Below, in pieces: positions 10,176-20,111 of a DNA stretch of 64,000 nt. This stretch comes from Marinobacter caseinilyticus (GTDB taxonomy: Bacteria > Pseudomonadota > Gammaproteobacteria > Pseudomonadales > Oleiphilaceae): assembly GCF_011074955.1 (NCBI RefSeq), contig NZ_WUQJ01000028.1, forward strand, positions 104,183-168,182. The letters run 5' to 3'. How positions within the stretch are numbered: position 1 is the first letter of the stretch; each line of letters opens with the position of its first letter. The position numbers and the translations under genes were made by a program. Below the pieces are notes generated by a model. The model was not told the DNA's origin. It saw nothing but the letters and a program-made list of their open reading frames with translations, and made no database searches.

Positions 10176-11651
10176 TCATTCACTGGACGAAACCAGCCTG
10201 AGATCGCCATGATTCTGGCGCCTCCGGGCACGCAACCGGGCAACACAGCGCTCCAGAGTTTTTGAGATCTTACCATGGGCACGGATCATTGAGATTTTCG
10301 GCCATGTGGCGCGTTCGCCTTCCAATATCAGTTGCCGTACGAACTCCGGATCGGGATTGGACAGCATGCGGCGGTAGTGGCCCAGCTCATAGTGGGGGGC
10401 AATCGTAACATCTCCGGAATACCTCTGGGCCATGATGCTGTACATCTGGCCGGCAGCCTGCCTCAGGAGTTCGGGGCGCACCCGTTTTCTGAGGTAATCA
10501 AACAGCCCACGGCCATGAAACTGCACTTCCGACTTGAGCAGGTGAAACGGAAGTCCCGCGAGGCCCACCTTTTCGTCCTCCCCACGGCGGTTTAGAAACG
10601 GCACTACATGGGGGTTGGCTTGGCTTACAATCGTGAAATTCACATCGTAAAGGTGCATCAGGCGCTCGATCGGCAAATCACTGACCACTGAGCCATCGAC
10701 AAATTGCACCCGGGTCATATAGGGCAGCACATTGCCGTTCATGTCTTTTTTCATCAGGGTGACCGGAGGGAAGATACCCGGAACGGCAGCGCTTGCCAGT
10801 GCACCACTCCAGACCAGTTGATACGGCGAGGTGTAGCCACAGAGCAATCGAGCCTTCTGATGGGTTTGCACCGGAGAGACGCTGATATTAATGGACCGGC
10901 CTGTGCGCTCGTAGGCTTCTTCAAACGTGTACTCACCAATATTCGCGCGTAAACAGGCCTTGAGCTGCGCCTGGTCCATCAGCCCTTCACCCCGCAGCGC
11001 ACTGAACAGGCCTTTGGGTTTCCAGGCTGTCAGGTAATGCGTGTCCGGGTTTAGCATGCCGGGGATTTCTTCGTCCGTGTGCACGCCCAGCATACCGGCA
11101 ACAATGGCGCCCGCACTGGAGCCTGCGATCACTTGGGGCAACAGACCCCTCTCCCAAAGCGCCTTCGTAACCCCCAAGTGGAACATGCCCAAAGTAGCCC
11201 CACCACTGAGAAGCAGCGCAGGTCGCCCGTAGCTGGTCAGGGTGTCACGGAAAAAGACAATTTTTTCTTCGTCAGAAAACCCCGGAACGGGCTGGTCCGC
11301 GAGAAAATCCAGAGATTCGCAAACTTCGGTTATGTATTCTTCAATCAGGTGTTTGGTGCCAACCCGGGAATGGGTATAGAGCGCCAGATTCCCCATATTA
11401 CCAAGATCGTGGTGCAGCCCTTCACGCAGTGCTCGTTTTAACCGTTCATAATCTTTCTGCTGGTGATATTGGCGCAGGTGGCTAAGACGGTCGTAGATCA
11501 GTTCATAGTGATACAGATCGGAAGCAAAATCCTCTTTCCACTCAACATTACCCTCCAGGTAGTCGAGCTCCAATGCCGCCGCCTTCCAGACTTCATAATT
11601 CCGGGCTTCGGCCAGCATTTTCCGAAATTTGCGTATCCGGCTGTTTACCAT
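10176..11651 (-). CDS. patatin-like phospholipase with N-terminal DUF3336
   Basis: Predicted serine lipid acyl hydrolase. The 491-aa product has an N-terminal helical DUF3336 region (about 1-140) and a patatin domain with the oxyanion glycine stretch LSGGATLGMFHLG (148-160), the nucleophile elbow GSSAG (Ser179) and the DGS of the catalytic dyad (Asp319). There is no signal peptide or membrane segment, so it is probably cytoplasmic or peripheral. The start ATG at 11651 has GGAG about 8 nt upstream. It is a single gene between exeA and mlaA, all on the minus strand. The substrate is unknown; bacterial relatives are triacylglycerol or phospholipid hydrolases. Confidence 0.85.
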   Translation of the reverse strand: MVNSRIRKFRKMLAEARNYEVWKAAALELDYLEGNVEWKEDFASDLYHYELIYDRLSHLRQYHQQKDYERLKRALREGLHHDLGNMGNLALYTHSRVGTKHLIEEYITEVCESLDFLADQPVPGFSDEEKIVFFRDTLTSYGRPALLLSGGATLGMFHLGVTKALWERGLLPQVIAGSSAGAIVAGMLGVHTDEEIPGMLNPDTHYLTAWKPKGLFSALRGEGLMDQAQLKACLRANIGEYTFEEAYERTGRSINISVSPVQTHQKARLLCGYTSPYQLVWSGALASAAVPGIFPPVTLMKKDMNGNVLPYMTRVQFVDGSVVSDLPIERLMHLYDVNFTIVSQANPHVVPFLNRRGEDEKVGLAGLPFHLLKSEVQFHGRGLFDYLRKRVRPELLRQAAGQMYSIMAQRYSGDVTIAPHYELGHYRRMLSNPDPEFVRQLILEGERATWPKISMIRAHGKISKTLERCVARLRARRRQNHGDLRLVSSSE

Positions 11652-11758
11652 GATTGATGCTCCAATCAGCTCCTTCCAGCAATCTCACACGCTCGCACGG
11701 CTGAGGCCCTTAACATTCGCCCGTGCAGACGGCGCATTCAACAAAACCCGTGGTGATC

Positions 11759-12574
11759 TTAAAAATCATCCAACATCAGTTCATCATTGTCGTCATTGGC
11801 AAACGGATCGGTTTCCGTACGGCCATCATTGACCAAAAATTCGCGGCGCTGCAGGTAGGCATTTCTTACAAAAGTATAGCTATCGCCGGAGATAAAGCTC
11901 TCTGCAGGGATCAGATCTGCTCGTTTATCAACGATTTTGAGGCCAAACAGGTAATAGATAACGGGTTCGTCCGCTACCAGTCCCAGGCCCGGAATGGTCG
12001 CCTGCTCAACGACGAAGCCCGTAAAATCTCGCGGCGTAGATGGGCCCAGAAACGGCATCATCAAGTAGGGGCCACTGGTCATTCCCCAGTAACCAAGCGT
12101 CTGGCCGAGGTCTTCTGATCGCTCAGGTAAGTCGAACGCGGTCGCAACATCAAACAAACCGCCGAGCCCAAACACGGTGTTGTAGGTAAAACGTCCGGCT
12201 GCCACAACGGCTGACTCGCCTTTTAACTGAAAAATGCTGTTGGCAAAATTCCCCAACTCACCCAAGTTACGGAAAAAGTTGGTTACTGCGCGATCGGCAA
12301 ACGAGGGTAGGATGAAACGATAGGCTTTGGCGACGGGCCGTAAGAACCAGTTGTCGATGGTTTCGTTAAAACCGAACACCTTCCGGTTCCAGTTCTCATA
12401 AGGGTCCGCCGCAGTGATCGCGGGGATGCCACCAGTATCTGGCTGTGCAACGGGCGCTTGAGCCACGGTGAAACCGGGCATAAAAAGAATGAAAAACAGT
12501 GCGACACCTACGCCGGTCGCTTTGGCATTTGGTAAGGTCATGTTCAGGCCTGAGTTTTTGACTTCACGGTTCAT
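11759..12574 (-). CDS. mlaA: outer-membrane lipid asymmetry protein MlaA (VacJ)
   Basis: Outer-membrane component of the Mla retrograde phospholipid pathway, which removes misplaced phospholipids from the outer leaflet. The 271-aa product contains the family stretches DPYENWNRKVFGFNE, FFRNLGELGNFANS and SEDLGQTLGYWGMTSGPYL. The N terminus has a secretion signal ending near TVAQA but no lipobox cysteine, whereas E. coli MlaA is a lipoprotein; signal peptidase I cleavage is implied. The start could be the ATG at 12574 or the internal one at 12541. It is divergent from the thioesterase gene. The other mla genes are not in the window. Confidence 0.88.
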   Translation of the reverse strand: MNREVKNSGLNMTLPNAKATGVGVALFFILFMPGFTVAQAPVAQPDTGGIPAITAADPYENWNRKVFGFNETIDNWFLRPVAKAYRFILPSFADRAVTNFFRNLGELGNFANSIFQLKGESAVVAAGRFTYNTVFGLGGLFDVATAFDLPERSEDLGQTLGYWGMTSGPYLMMPFLGPSTPRDFTGFVVEQATIPGLGLVADEPVIYYLFGLKIVDKRADLIPAESFISGDSYTFVRNAYLQRREFLVNDGRTETDPFANDDNDELMLDDF

Positions 12575-12644
12575 TCGTCGACAATAGCCGTGTTCTTCAG
12601 GCCCTTATATTTTTATTTTGCCTGAACTACCCGAAGGAGTTGTC

Positions 12645-13052
12645 ATGTCTGAGTTAGGAAACCTTGTTCACACACTACAAATGCCGCTCCGCTGGGGCGA
12701 CATGGATGCCTTCGGGCACGCTAACAATACGGTGTATTTTCGTTTTTTTGAAGAGGCCCGCATTACATGGCTGTCCTCACTCAAACTAGGGGCGGAGGGC
12801 GCACCGACTGGGCCCATTGTCATCAAGACCAGTGCGACATTCCTGAAGGAGCTCAGCCACCCTGCCACTGTTGAGGTGAGAACATACGCTGGAAAGGCAG
12901 GAAATACCAGTCTGGAGACCTGGCACACCATTACAGATTCGGAATCCGGGGATTTGTACGCGGAGGGCTATGCCAAGATTGTCTGGTTCGACCGGAAGAC
13001 ACACAAATCAACAACGCTGCCCGATGTGCTCAGGTCATTGGCGGCAGAGTAG
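12645..13052 (+). CDS. acyl-CoA thioesterase, 4HBT hotdog family (YbgC/FadM-like)
   Basis: Predicted cytosolic acyl-CoA thioesterase. The 135-aa product is one hotdog domain with the family active-site region RWGDMDAFGHANNTVYFRF, whose DMDAFGHANN aspartate is the expected catalytic residue. The ATG at 12645 is preceded by AAGGAG at good spacing; an in-frame TTG at 12618 is not needed. It stands alone on the plus strand between mlaA and a beta-ketoacyl synthase III gene. Chain-length preference cannot be read from sequence. Confidence 0.85.
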   Translation: MSELGNLVHTLQMPLRWGDMDAFGHANNTVYFRFFEEARITWLSSLKLGAEGAPTGPIVIKTSATFLKELSHPATVEVRTYAGKAGNTSLETWHTITDSESGDLYAEGYAKIVWFDRKTHKSTTLPDVLRSLAAE

Positions 13053-13099
13053 TGTTTAGAGGAGGCGCTTAGGCCACAAATTATGCGGTGGGTTGAAAC

Positions 13100-13132
13100 A
13101 CAAAAACCGCTCCTGTCGAACGCAGGAGCGGT
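13100..13132 (-). terminator. rho-independent terminator of the KAS III gene
   Basis: A perfect 10-bp stem, ACCGCTCCTG (13106-13115) with CAGGAGCGGT (13123-13132), has a 7-nt loop. On the minus strand it is followed by a T run (the A run at 13102-13106). It lies 15 bp after the stop of the minus-strand gene at 13148-14269 and may also slow read-through from the convergent thioesterase gene. Confidence 0.8.
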
Positions 13133-13147
13133 CAAACGAGCCTGTCT

Positions 13148-14269
13148 CTAGCGCCGGCGAACGACAACGCTGCCAATCGAGTACCCTGCTCCGAACGAGC
13201 AGATCACACCCAGATCACCCGTAGCCAGATCGTCCTTGTGCTTGTGAAAAGCAATAATCGACCCGGCAGAACTGGTGTTGGCATATTCGTCAAGAATTAC
13301 CGGCGCCTCTTCCGCCGTCGCATCACGACCGAGCACTCGACGCGCAATAAGTTGGTTCATGTTCAGATTGGCCTGATGAAGCCACATGCGCCGTAGGGAC
13401 TCCGGCGTCAAAGAGAGGCTCGAAAGGTGACCTTGAATCGTTTCCGCAACCAACGGGGACACCTCTTTGAATACCTTCCGACCTTGCTGGATGAACAGCT
13501 TGTCGGGTTTACCGATGCCAGACTCATCGCCGCGATTCAGAAAGCCAAAATTATTACGGATATTGTTGGAGTATTGCGTTACCAGACGGGTGCCCAGGAT
13601 ATCAAAGCCTTGGTTGGCCTCCACATCCGAGTCGCGTTCAACCAGGATGGCCGTGCAGGCGTCGCCAAAGATAAAGTGGCTGTCCCGATCCGTAAAATTG
13701 AGGTGACCGGAACATATTTCAGGACTTACCACCAGTACCGCCTTGGCGGTCCCGTTTTCAACTGCGTTCACTGCGGCTTGCAGCCCGAAAGTGGCAGAGC
13801 TGCACGCGACGTTCATGTCGTAGGCAAAACCCTGGATGCCTAATGCAGCCTGCACTTCAATGGACACCGCAGGATAGGCACGCTGAAGGTTGGAGCAAGC
13901 CACAATGACCGCATCAACATCGGCGACTGTTCTGCCTGCCTGCGCCAGGGCTTCATTACAAGCGACGACGGCCATATCGCACTGCACTGACGGTTGATCG
14001 TTGCCGCGATCAGGTATGCTGGGACACATCCGCTCCGGGTCGAGAATCCCCTCGCGGTCAATGACATGGCGGCGCTTAATGCCAGAAGCCTTTTCTATAA
14101 AGGCGGATGCCGATGGTTCAAGCGCGACACATTCGCCACGGGCTATTTCGTCGGCGTGACGTTCGTTATATAACGCTACGTACGCATTGAAGGCCTCAAC
14201 CAATTCCTCGTTATCGATTGTGGCTGGCGGAGTGTACAACCCGGTTCCGCTAATGACAGCTTTTATCAC
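13148..14269 (-). CDS. beta-ketoacyl-ACP synthase III family protein (PA3286-like)
   Basis: Thiolase-fold condensing enzyme that joins an acyl-CoA primer to malonyl-ACP. The 373-aa product has the Cys-His-Asn triad: Cys156 in NVACSSATFG, His298 in WLHQANLNM and Asn331 in YANTSSAGS. It is longer than housekeeping FabH (about 317 aa) because of an insertion after the first strand (about residues 25-60), like the Pseudomonas PA3286 type thought to shunt medium-chain acyl-CoA into fatty-acid synthesis. The neighbouring thioesterase and fadD fit a fatty-acyl role. It is not in a fab operon, so it is probably not the main initiating FabH. Confidence 0.85.
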   Translation of the reverse strand: MIKAVISGTGLYTPPATIDNEELVEAFNAYVALYNERHADEIARGECVALEPSASAFIEKASGIKRRHVIDREGILDPERMCPSIPDRGNDQPSVQCDMAVVACNEALAQAGRTVADVDAVIVACSNLQRAYPAVSIEVQAALGIQGFAYDMNVACSSATFGLQAAVNAVENGTAKAVLVVSPEICSGHLNFTDRDSHFIFGDACTAILVERDSDVEANQGFDILGTRLVTQYSNNIRNNFGFLNRGDESGIGKPDKLFIQQGRKVFKEVSPLVAETIQGHLSSLSLTPESLRRMWLHQANLNMNQLIARRVLGRDATAEEAPVILDEYANTSSAGSIIAFHKHKDDLATGDLGVICSFGAGYSIGSVVVRRR

Positions 14270-14383
14270 GCATTACCCCACGACATTATGTTGGAAACTG
14301 TTTTGATAGTGCCTTGATACTAACACAGAACAAGGCGTCTGCCCGACGCAACGAAGGTCTACCAACAGCCGACGATTGCGGCA

Positions 14384-17300
14384 CTAAGTGCGAACCTTTT
14401 CCCATTGTTTTTCAAGTCGCTTAACGGAGACTGGGACGGCTGTACCAAGTTGCTGGGCAAAAAAGGATACGCGGAATTCTTCCAGCATCCACCGGTAGGT
14501 GATGAGTTCTTCATCACGGACACCCTGACGTTGCTGCACCTCCCGTTTTTTGGCGTACCGGCTCCACAGCGGCTCGATGGTGTGAATGAATTCTCGCTCA
14601 CGCCCCATTTCGCGAGGCATTTTCTGCAGACGGGCGTCGGCAGCTTCAAAGTACCGGGGGAAATGCATGAACCAGTCAAAGGGTGTATCAACGATAAAAT
14701 CAGGGTACACCAGATTCTCCAGTTGAAACTTCAGATCCGCCATGCTGTTTGCCAGCGCGAGATTAATTTTCCCCTTCAACTGTTTCATGACTTTATGGTA
14801 ACCAGTCAAGGCACGGCTCAATTGATCATCCGCTCGTTCAAGCGCCGGTATAAAGTCACCGCGACCCGCCTCAAATACGGCATCAAATTCATGTTCCGTT
14901 CGTGGCAAAGTAGCGTTGGTAAAATGCGCCATGGCAGTTGCCAGCATCAGATCATCCAACAGCGCGCTGGCTTTTCCAACAGGCGCAAACATCAAACCGG
15001 ACGCTTTAAAATGTGGCAAACGATTGGCCATGTTATCCAGGGTATTGCCCAGCCGGTTAAGCACCAGGCGGCCGACGGCCTTGCGCGTTGCAACCTCGGC
15101 CGTGAGCGCATCGAGAAACCGTGTCTGGCGCACGGTGCCGCCCAGATCTTCCAATGCCGGAAACACCGTCACTTGCATCCCGGCTTTCTCAGTTTGCACT
15201 GAACTGGGCAAGCGCCCGAACTGCCAGTCTCGGGCAGCAACGCGCTCAGTATCGGAGCCCATGTCGGATTTTGCTTCCTTTAACGCCGCCTCTGCGCGAG
15301 CATCCAGACGGCCTTGCAAAGCCAGTACATCCCGACTTTGCTCCAGCACATTGTCCTGATCATCAACCACACAGAGATTCATCCGTAAGTGGCTGGGCAA
15401 GCTGTCCAACCGCCAGGCCTCCGGCTCAATCCGAACGCCGGTCATCCGACGTAACTGGTCCGCCAATTTCTGTGTTATGGGTTCATTTGAGGGTGTAATG
15501 TTATCGAGTGCGGCATCGACATAATCCGGGACCGGAACAAAATTACGACGCAGGTTTTTGGGCAAACTTTTCACCAGGGCAATGCACTTTTCCCGCACCA
15601 AACCTGGCACCAACCACTCGAGACGCTGAGCGGGCAACTGCTTGAGGGCCATCAGCGGCACCCGCATCGTCACGCCGTCTTGATCACCTGTCGGTTCAAA
15701 TTCATAGTTGAGCGGATAGTTCACGCCCTCCCATTCGAGGTGGTCCGGGAACAGCGTATCGGCGTCTTGATCAACCGGGCGCTGAAGAATGTCCGCTTCC
15801 GTCAATTCCAGGGCGTTAAGCGCCTCTGGTGCAAGTGTGCTCCACCACTTTTCAAAGTGACGGCCACTGACGATGTCAGACGGCAGGCGAGCATCATAGA
15901 AATCGACCAGCGACTGCTCATCGACCAGCAAATCTCGCCGACGGGTCTTCCGCTCCAGGTCTTCAACCGAGTCCAACATCGACTGGTTGTGTGCGATAAA
16001 CGGCGCTTTGGTCTCGTAGTCCCCTTCAACCAGTGCCCGCCGGATAAATAGCAACCGGCATTCAGCAGGGTCAATCTTGCCATAGGGAATTCGTCGCTTT
16101 GGAATAATATCCAGGCCATACAGCGTGACTTTCTCATAGCCCATTACCTGGGCACGTTTCTGCTCCCAGTGGGGTTCAAAATAGTGACGTTTTACGACAT
16201 GGCCCGCTAACGGTTCCACCCATTCAGGCTCAATTTTTGCCACCATTCGCGCAAATACGCGGCTGGTTTCCACCACTTCGGCGGCCACAATCCACTTAGG
16301 GCTGGTTTTCGCCACTTTTGAGCCAGGAAATATCAACACCTTGCGGTTACGTGTGGCAAGGTATTCGCGCTTCTCCAGCTTGGTGGCCACCTGCCCTAAC
16401 AACCCCGCAAGGATCGCTTTGTGAATAGGCTCGTAACCGGCGATCTCGGGGTTGAACGACAGCTTCTGTTCGCGACAGATGAGTGTCAGCTGACGATGGA
16501 TATCCCGCCATTCCCGCATTCGCATGGGGGACAGAAAATGCTTCTGGCACACTCGTTTGAGCTGATTGTGGGAAAGGGCCTGGCGTTGCTCCTCATAGAA
16601 TGTCCAGATATTCAGCAGTGTCACAAAGTCAGAGTCTTTGTCATTGAAGAGAGAGTGAGCCTGGTCGGCGGCCTGCTGTTTTTCCTGTGGCCGCTCGCGG
16701 GGATCCTGAACGCTCAGCCCGGCGATAATAATGAGCATCTCCGCCAAACTGCCCTGCTCCGCCGCAGTGACCAACATCCTCGCCAGGCGCGGATCAAGCG
16801 GTAACCGCGCCATGGTCCGGCCAAGGGTTGTCAGCCCGCGCCTATCATCGACGGCGCTCAACTCTTCAAGCAGTTTATAACCGTCATTGATCAGGCGGTT
16901 GTCTGGCGCTTCCAAAAACGGGAATCGGCGGATTTCTCCAAGCCCGGAGCTCGCCATCTGCAGGATGACTGAGGCCAGATTGGTCCGGAGAATTTCCGGG
17001 TCGGTAAATTCGGGTCGGTTTAGGAAATCCAGTTCGTCATACAAACGAAAGCAGATGCCAGGGGCCACACGCCCACACCGACCCGCGCGCTGATTGGCGC
17101 TGGCCTGGGAAATCGGTTCAATGGGGAGGCGCTGAATTTTTGAGCGCACACTGTAGCGACTGATACGGGCAACCCCGGTATCGATCACATACCGAATACC
17201 GGGCACGGTCAACGAGGTCTCGGCGACGTTGGTGGACAGCACAATACGACGACCGCTGTGAGACTGGAATACACGGTTTTGCTCTTTATTACTCAACCGG

Positions 17301-18310
17301 GAATACAGTGGCACCACTTCGGTGTGATGCAACTCGGCGTGTCTCAGGTTCCGGCTCAAACTTCGGATCTCGCGTTCACCGGGAAGGAATACCAGCACAT
17401 CGCCAGGTGGCTGTCTGGCGGATTGTTCTTGCGCTTCAATTTCCTCCAGAGCCGCGAGAACACCGTCAGACCAGCCTTGGTCTTTGTCTTCCTCATCACC
17501 CGTCAACGGCCGATAACACACATCGACAGGGTAGGTACGGCCCGAAACCTCAATCACTGGGGCGTCATTGAAAAAGCGGCTAAATCGGTCGACCTCAATG
17601 GTGGCGGACGTGATGATGATTTTCAGATCCGGGCGTTTCGGAAGTAACTGGCGCAGGTATCCCAGCAGGAAATCAATATTCAAGCTGCGCTCATGGGCTT
17701 CGTCAATGATCAGCGTATCGTATCGGTCGAGAAAACGATCGTGCTGGATTTCCGACAGTAAAATACCATCGGTCATTATTTTGACCCGGGATTGTTCCGA
17801 GGTGGTATCGGTGAACCGGATCTGAAAACCGACGGTGTCGCCTGGCTGTTCACCGAGCTCTTCGGATATCCGCGCCGCAACACTGCGGGCCGCGATTCGT
17901 CGAGGCTGAGTGTGGCCTATCAGGCCACGGATACCGCGCCCGGCGTTCAGGCATAGTTTCGGTATTTGGGTTGTTTTACCCGATCCCGTCTCACCAGCCA
18001 CAATGACCACTTGGTGCTGTTCGAGCGCTTCGCGAATATCCTCCACCCGATCGGAAACCGGTAATTCGGCAGGAAACGTCGCCGGCCGATGGCCTGCCTG
18101 ACGTAATTGAACGCGGGTAAGTCCTCGATCAAGCCACTGAGCGATCTTCGCCATTTCCTTGGGAGACAAACGGCTACGATTACGACCAACCAACCGTCGT
18201 ATGCGGGCGGCTTCAAGCTGGTTGCAACCTTCCAGTTGAGCCATGACAGCTTGCAGCTCCGCGTCCGCACTGGCGTCGGTTTGAAATTGTTCAGATCGGT
18301 TTTGAGTCAT
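14384..18310 (-). CDS. hrpA: ATP-dependent RNA helicase HrpA
   Basis: DEAH-box RNA helicase; in E. coli it rescues stalled ribosomes and processes some mRNAs. The 1308-aa product compares with 1300 in E. coli. Walker A GETGSGKTT is at 106-114, DEAH at 203-206 (IIDEAHERS), SAT at about 239-241, and motif VI QRAGRCGR is present. HA2 and OB-fold regions follow, then the long C-terminal domain specific to HrpA. It is a single gene: 113 bp separate it from the KAS III gene downstream, and fadD upstream has its own terminator. Confidence 0.95.
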   Translation of the reverse strand: MTQNRSEQFQTDASADAELQAVMAQLEGCNQLEAARIRRLVGRNRSRLSPKEMAKIAQWLDRGLTRVQLRQAGHRPATFPAELPVSDRVEDIREALEQHQVVIVAGETGSGKTTQIPKLCLNAGRGIRGLIGHTQPRRIAARSVAARISEELGEQPGDTVGFQIRFTDTTSEQSRVKIMTDGILLSEIQHDRFLDRYDTLIIDEAHERSLNIDFLLGYLRQLLPKRPDLKIIITSATIEVDRFSRFFNDAPVIEVSGRTYPVDVCYRPLTGDEEDKDQGWSDGVLAALEEIEAQEQSARQPPGDVLVFLPGEREIRSLSRNLRHAELHHTEVVPLYSRLSNKEQNRVFQSHSGRRIVLSTNVAETSLTVPGIRYVIDTGVARISRYSVRSKIQRLPIEPISQASANQRAGRCGRVAPGICFRLYDELDFLNRPEFTDPEILRTNLASVILQMASSGLGEIRRFPFLEAPDNRLINDGYKLLEELSAVDDRRGLTTLGRTMARLPLDPRLARMLVTAAEQGSLAEMLIIIAGLSVQDPRERPQEKQQAADQAHSLFNDKDSDFVTLLNIWTFYEEQRQALSHNQLKRVCQKHFLSPMRMREWRDIHRQLTLICREQKLSFNPEIAGYEPIHKAILAGLLGQVATKLEKREYLATRNRKVLIFPGSKVAKTSPKWIVAAEVVETSRVFARMVAKIEPEWVEPLAGHVVKRHYFEPHWEQKRAQVMGYEKVTLYGLDIIPKRRIPYGKIDPAECRLLFIRRALVEGDYETKAPFIAHNQSMLDSVEDLERKTRRRDLLVDEQSLVDFYDARLPSDIVSGRHFEKWWSTLAPEALNALELTEADILQRPVDQDADTLFPDHLEWEGVNYPLNYEFEPTGDQDGVTMRVPLMALKQLPAQRLEWLVPGLVREKCIALVKSLPKNLRRNFVPVPDYVDAALDNITPSNEPITQKLADQLRRMTGVRIEPEAWRLDSLPSHLRMNLCVVDDQDNVLEQSRDVLALQGRLDARAEAALKEAKSDMGSDTERVAARDWQFGRLPSSVQTEKAGMQVTVFPALEDLGGTVRQTRFLDALTAEVATRKAVGRLVLNRLGNTLDNMANRLPHFKASGLMFAPVGKASALLDDLMLATAMAHFTNATLPRTEHEFDAVFEAGRGDFIPALERADDQLSRALTGYHKVMKQLKGKINLALANSMADLKFQLENLVYPDFIVDTPFDWFMHFPRYFEAADARLQKMPREMGREREFIHTIEPLWSRYAKKREVQQRQGVRDEELITYRWMLEEFRVSFFAQQLGTAVPVSVKRLEKQWEKVRT

Positions 18311-18343
18311 TGGGCTCGCTTATAACCTACTCTTCTGTTACAA

Positions 18344-18370
18344 CGAAAAAACCCTGCCTGGGCAGGGTTT
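18344..18370 (-). terminator. rho-independent terminator of fadD
   Basis: The arms AAACCCTGCC (18349-18358) and GGCAGGGTTT (18361-18370) form a stem with a very tight loop. On the minus strand it is followed by six T (the A run at 18346-18351). It is 62 bp after the fadD stop and just before the hrpA start, separating the two transcription units. Confidence 0.8.
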
Positions 18371-18431
18371 GTTTCGATTCCTGCAACTCAAGCCAACAAC
18401 TACGCCGGCTTAAGCTGACATCGGGACTCGA

Positions 18432-20111
18432 TTACGTCTTTTTCGCGTCTTCATCGCGCAGCTCGCGGCGCAAGATTTTACCAACGTTGGTTTTTGGCAA
18501 CTCTTCCCGGAACTCGAACTTTTTCGGCACCTTATAGGCCGTCAAACGTTCGCGACAGAACTCTTTAAGCTCTCCCTCGGTGAGGTCCGGCGAAGTAGAC
18601 ACCAGAAACACTTTCACCGCCTCCCCACTTTTTTCATCGGCTACGCCTACCGCGGCGCATTCGATTACCTTGGGATGGCTGGACACGACATCTTCAATTT
18701 CATTGGGGAAGACGTTAAACCCGGACACGATGATCATATCCTTCTTACGGTCCACAATGCGAACGTACCCGTCTTCCTGAATCAAGGCAACATCCCCGGT
18801 CTTGAGATAGCCGTCCTCGGTAAAGGATTTCTGGGTTTCTTCCGGACGCTGCCAGTAGCCTCGCATGACCTGCGGGCCCTTGACGCACAATTCCCCGGGT
18901 TCACCCAATGGTGTTTCATTACCGTCATCATCGATGGTCTTGATCTGCGTATTGCAGACCGGTAAACCGATCGTGCCCAGTTGTATGGCCGAAGGCGGAT
19001 TGATGCTCACTACAGGCGACGTTTCTGTCATCCCATAACCTTCGCTGATTTCGCAGCCGGTAACGCGCTGCCATAGCTTGGCCGTATCACTGGTGAGCGC
19101 CATACCACCAGACGAGGTCAGCTTCAGGGCACTGAAGTCCAGTGTTTTGAATTCTTCGTTGTTGCAGAGCGCCACAAATAAAGTATTGAGCCCGAGAAAG
19201 CCGGTGAACTTGTGATTCTTGAGCTCTTTGACGAATCCGGGGATATCACGTGGATTCGGTATCAGTACGTTGTGCGCACCTGCCGCCAGCATAATTCCGC
19301 AATTCAGCGTGAAGGAATAAATATGGTAGAGCGGTAATGGCGCAATGATGATTTCACGACCTTCACTAATAACGTCGCCCAGCATCGGACCCGTTTGCAG
19401 CAGGTTGGCGACCAGATTGCCATGGGTCAGCATCGCACCTTTCGCAACGCCTGTAGTGCCGCCGGTGTATTGCAGCACGGCCACATCGTCTTGCTTGCAC
19501 TCGACCGGTGAGTATTTTTCTTTGCTGCCGGCACTCAACACGGCCGGTAATTTGTGAGCCTGCGGTAGATTGTAACTCGGCACCATTTTCTTCACGTGCT
19601 TGACAACCGCATTCATCAACGTTCGCTTTAGCGGAGAGTGCATATCCGCAATCTCCGTCACGATAACGTGTTCAATGCCTGTTTGCGGCAGGACTTTTTC
19701 AGCGTTGTGCGCCATATTGGCCAGTACCACCAGGGCCTTGGCACCGGAGTCATTAAACTGGTGCTCCATTTCACGGGTGGTGTACAGCGGATTGGTATTG
19801 ACCACAATCAACCCTGCCCGCATAGCACCGAATACAACAACCGGGTATTGGGTGAGGTTGGGCATTTGCACAGCAATGCGGTCGCCGGGTTTCAGGTTGG
19901 TTTTATTCTGTAACCAGGCGGCAAAATTGCGACTCTGGACATCAATATCCCGATACGTCAGCGTTACGCCCACTGCACTGAAGGCAGGCCGATCTGCGTA
20001 CTTTTTGACGGCCTGCTCAAATACATCAACCATGCTTTTATATTTGTTGAGTTCAATTTGACTGGGAACGCCGGGAGGATACTTATCCTTATAGAACTGC
20101 GCTAAATCCAT
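18432..20111 (-). CDS. fadD: long-chain-fatty-acid--CoA ligase FadD
   Basis: Activates free fatty acids to acyl-CoA for beta-oxidation or lipid synthesis at the inner membrane. The 559-aa product matches E. coli FadD (561). The AMP-binding signature YTGGTTGVAKGA is at 215-226; GYGMTETSPV, TGDVALIQEDGYVRIVDRKK and the C-terminal lysine motif KTNVGKILRREL are present. The ATG at 20111 has AGGAG upstream and gives the family N terminus MDLAQFYKDKYPPG; a longer in-frame extension of 98 residues is unlikely. The neighbouring hydrolase and MaoC hydratase are also lipid enzymes. Confidence 0.93.
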   Translation of the reverse strand: MDLAQFYKDKYPPGVPSQIELNKYKSMVDVFEQAVKKYADRPAFSAVGVTLTYRDIDVQSRNFAAWLQNKTNLKPGDRIAVQMPNLTQYPVVVFGAMRAGLIVVNTNPLYTTREMEHQFNDSGAKALVVLANMAHNAEKVLPQTGIEHVIVTEIADMHSPLKRTLMNAVVKHVKKMVPSYNLPQAHKLPAVLSAGSKEKYSPVECKQDDVAVLQYTGGTTGVAKGAMLTHGNLVANLLQTGPMLGDVISEGREIIIAPLPLYHIYSFTLNCGIMLAAGAHNVLIPNPRDIPGFVKELKNHKFTGFLGLNTLFVALCNNEEFKTLDFSALKLTSSGGMALTSDTAKLWQRVTGCEISEGYGMTETSPVVSINPPSAIQLGTIGLPVCNTQIKTIDDDGNETPLGEPGELCVKGPQVMRGYWQRPEETQKSFTEDGYLKTGDVALIQEDGYVRIVDRKKDMIIVSGFNVFPNEIEDVVSSHPKVIECAAVGVADEKSGEAVKVFLVSTSPDLTEGELKEFCRERLTAYKVPKKFEFREELPKTNVGKILRRELRDEDAKKT

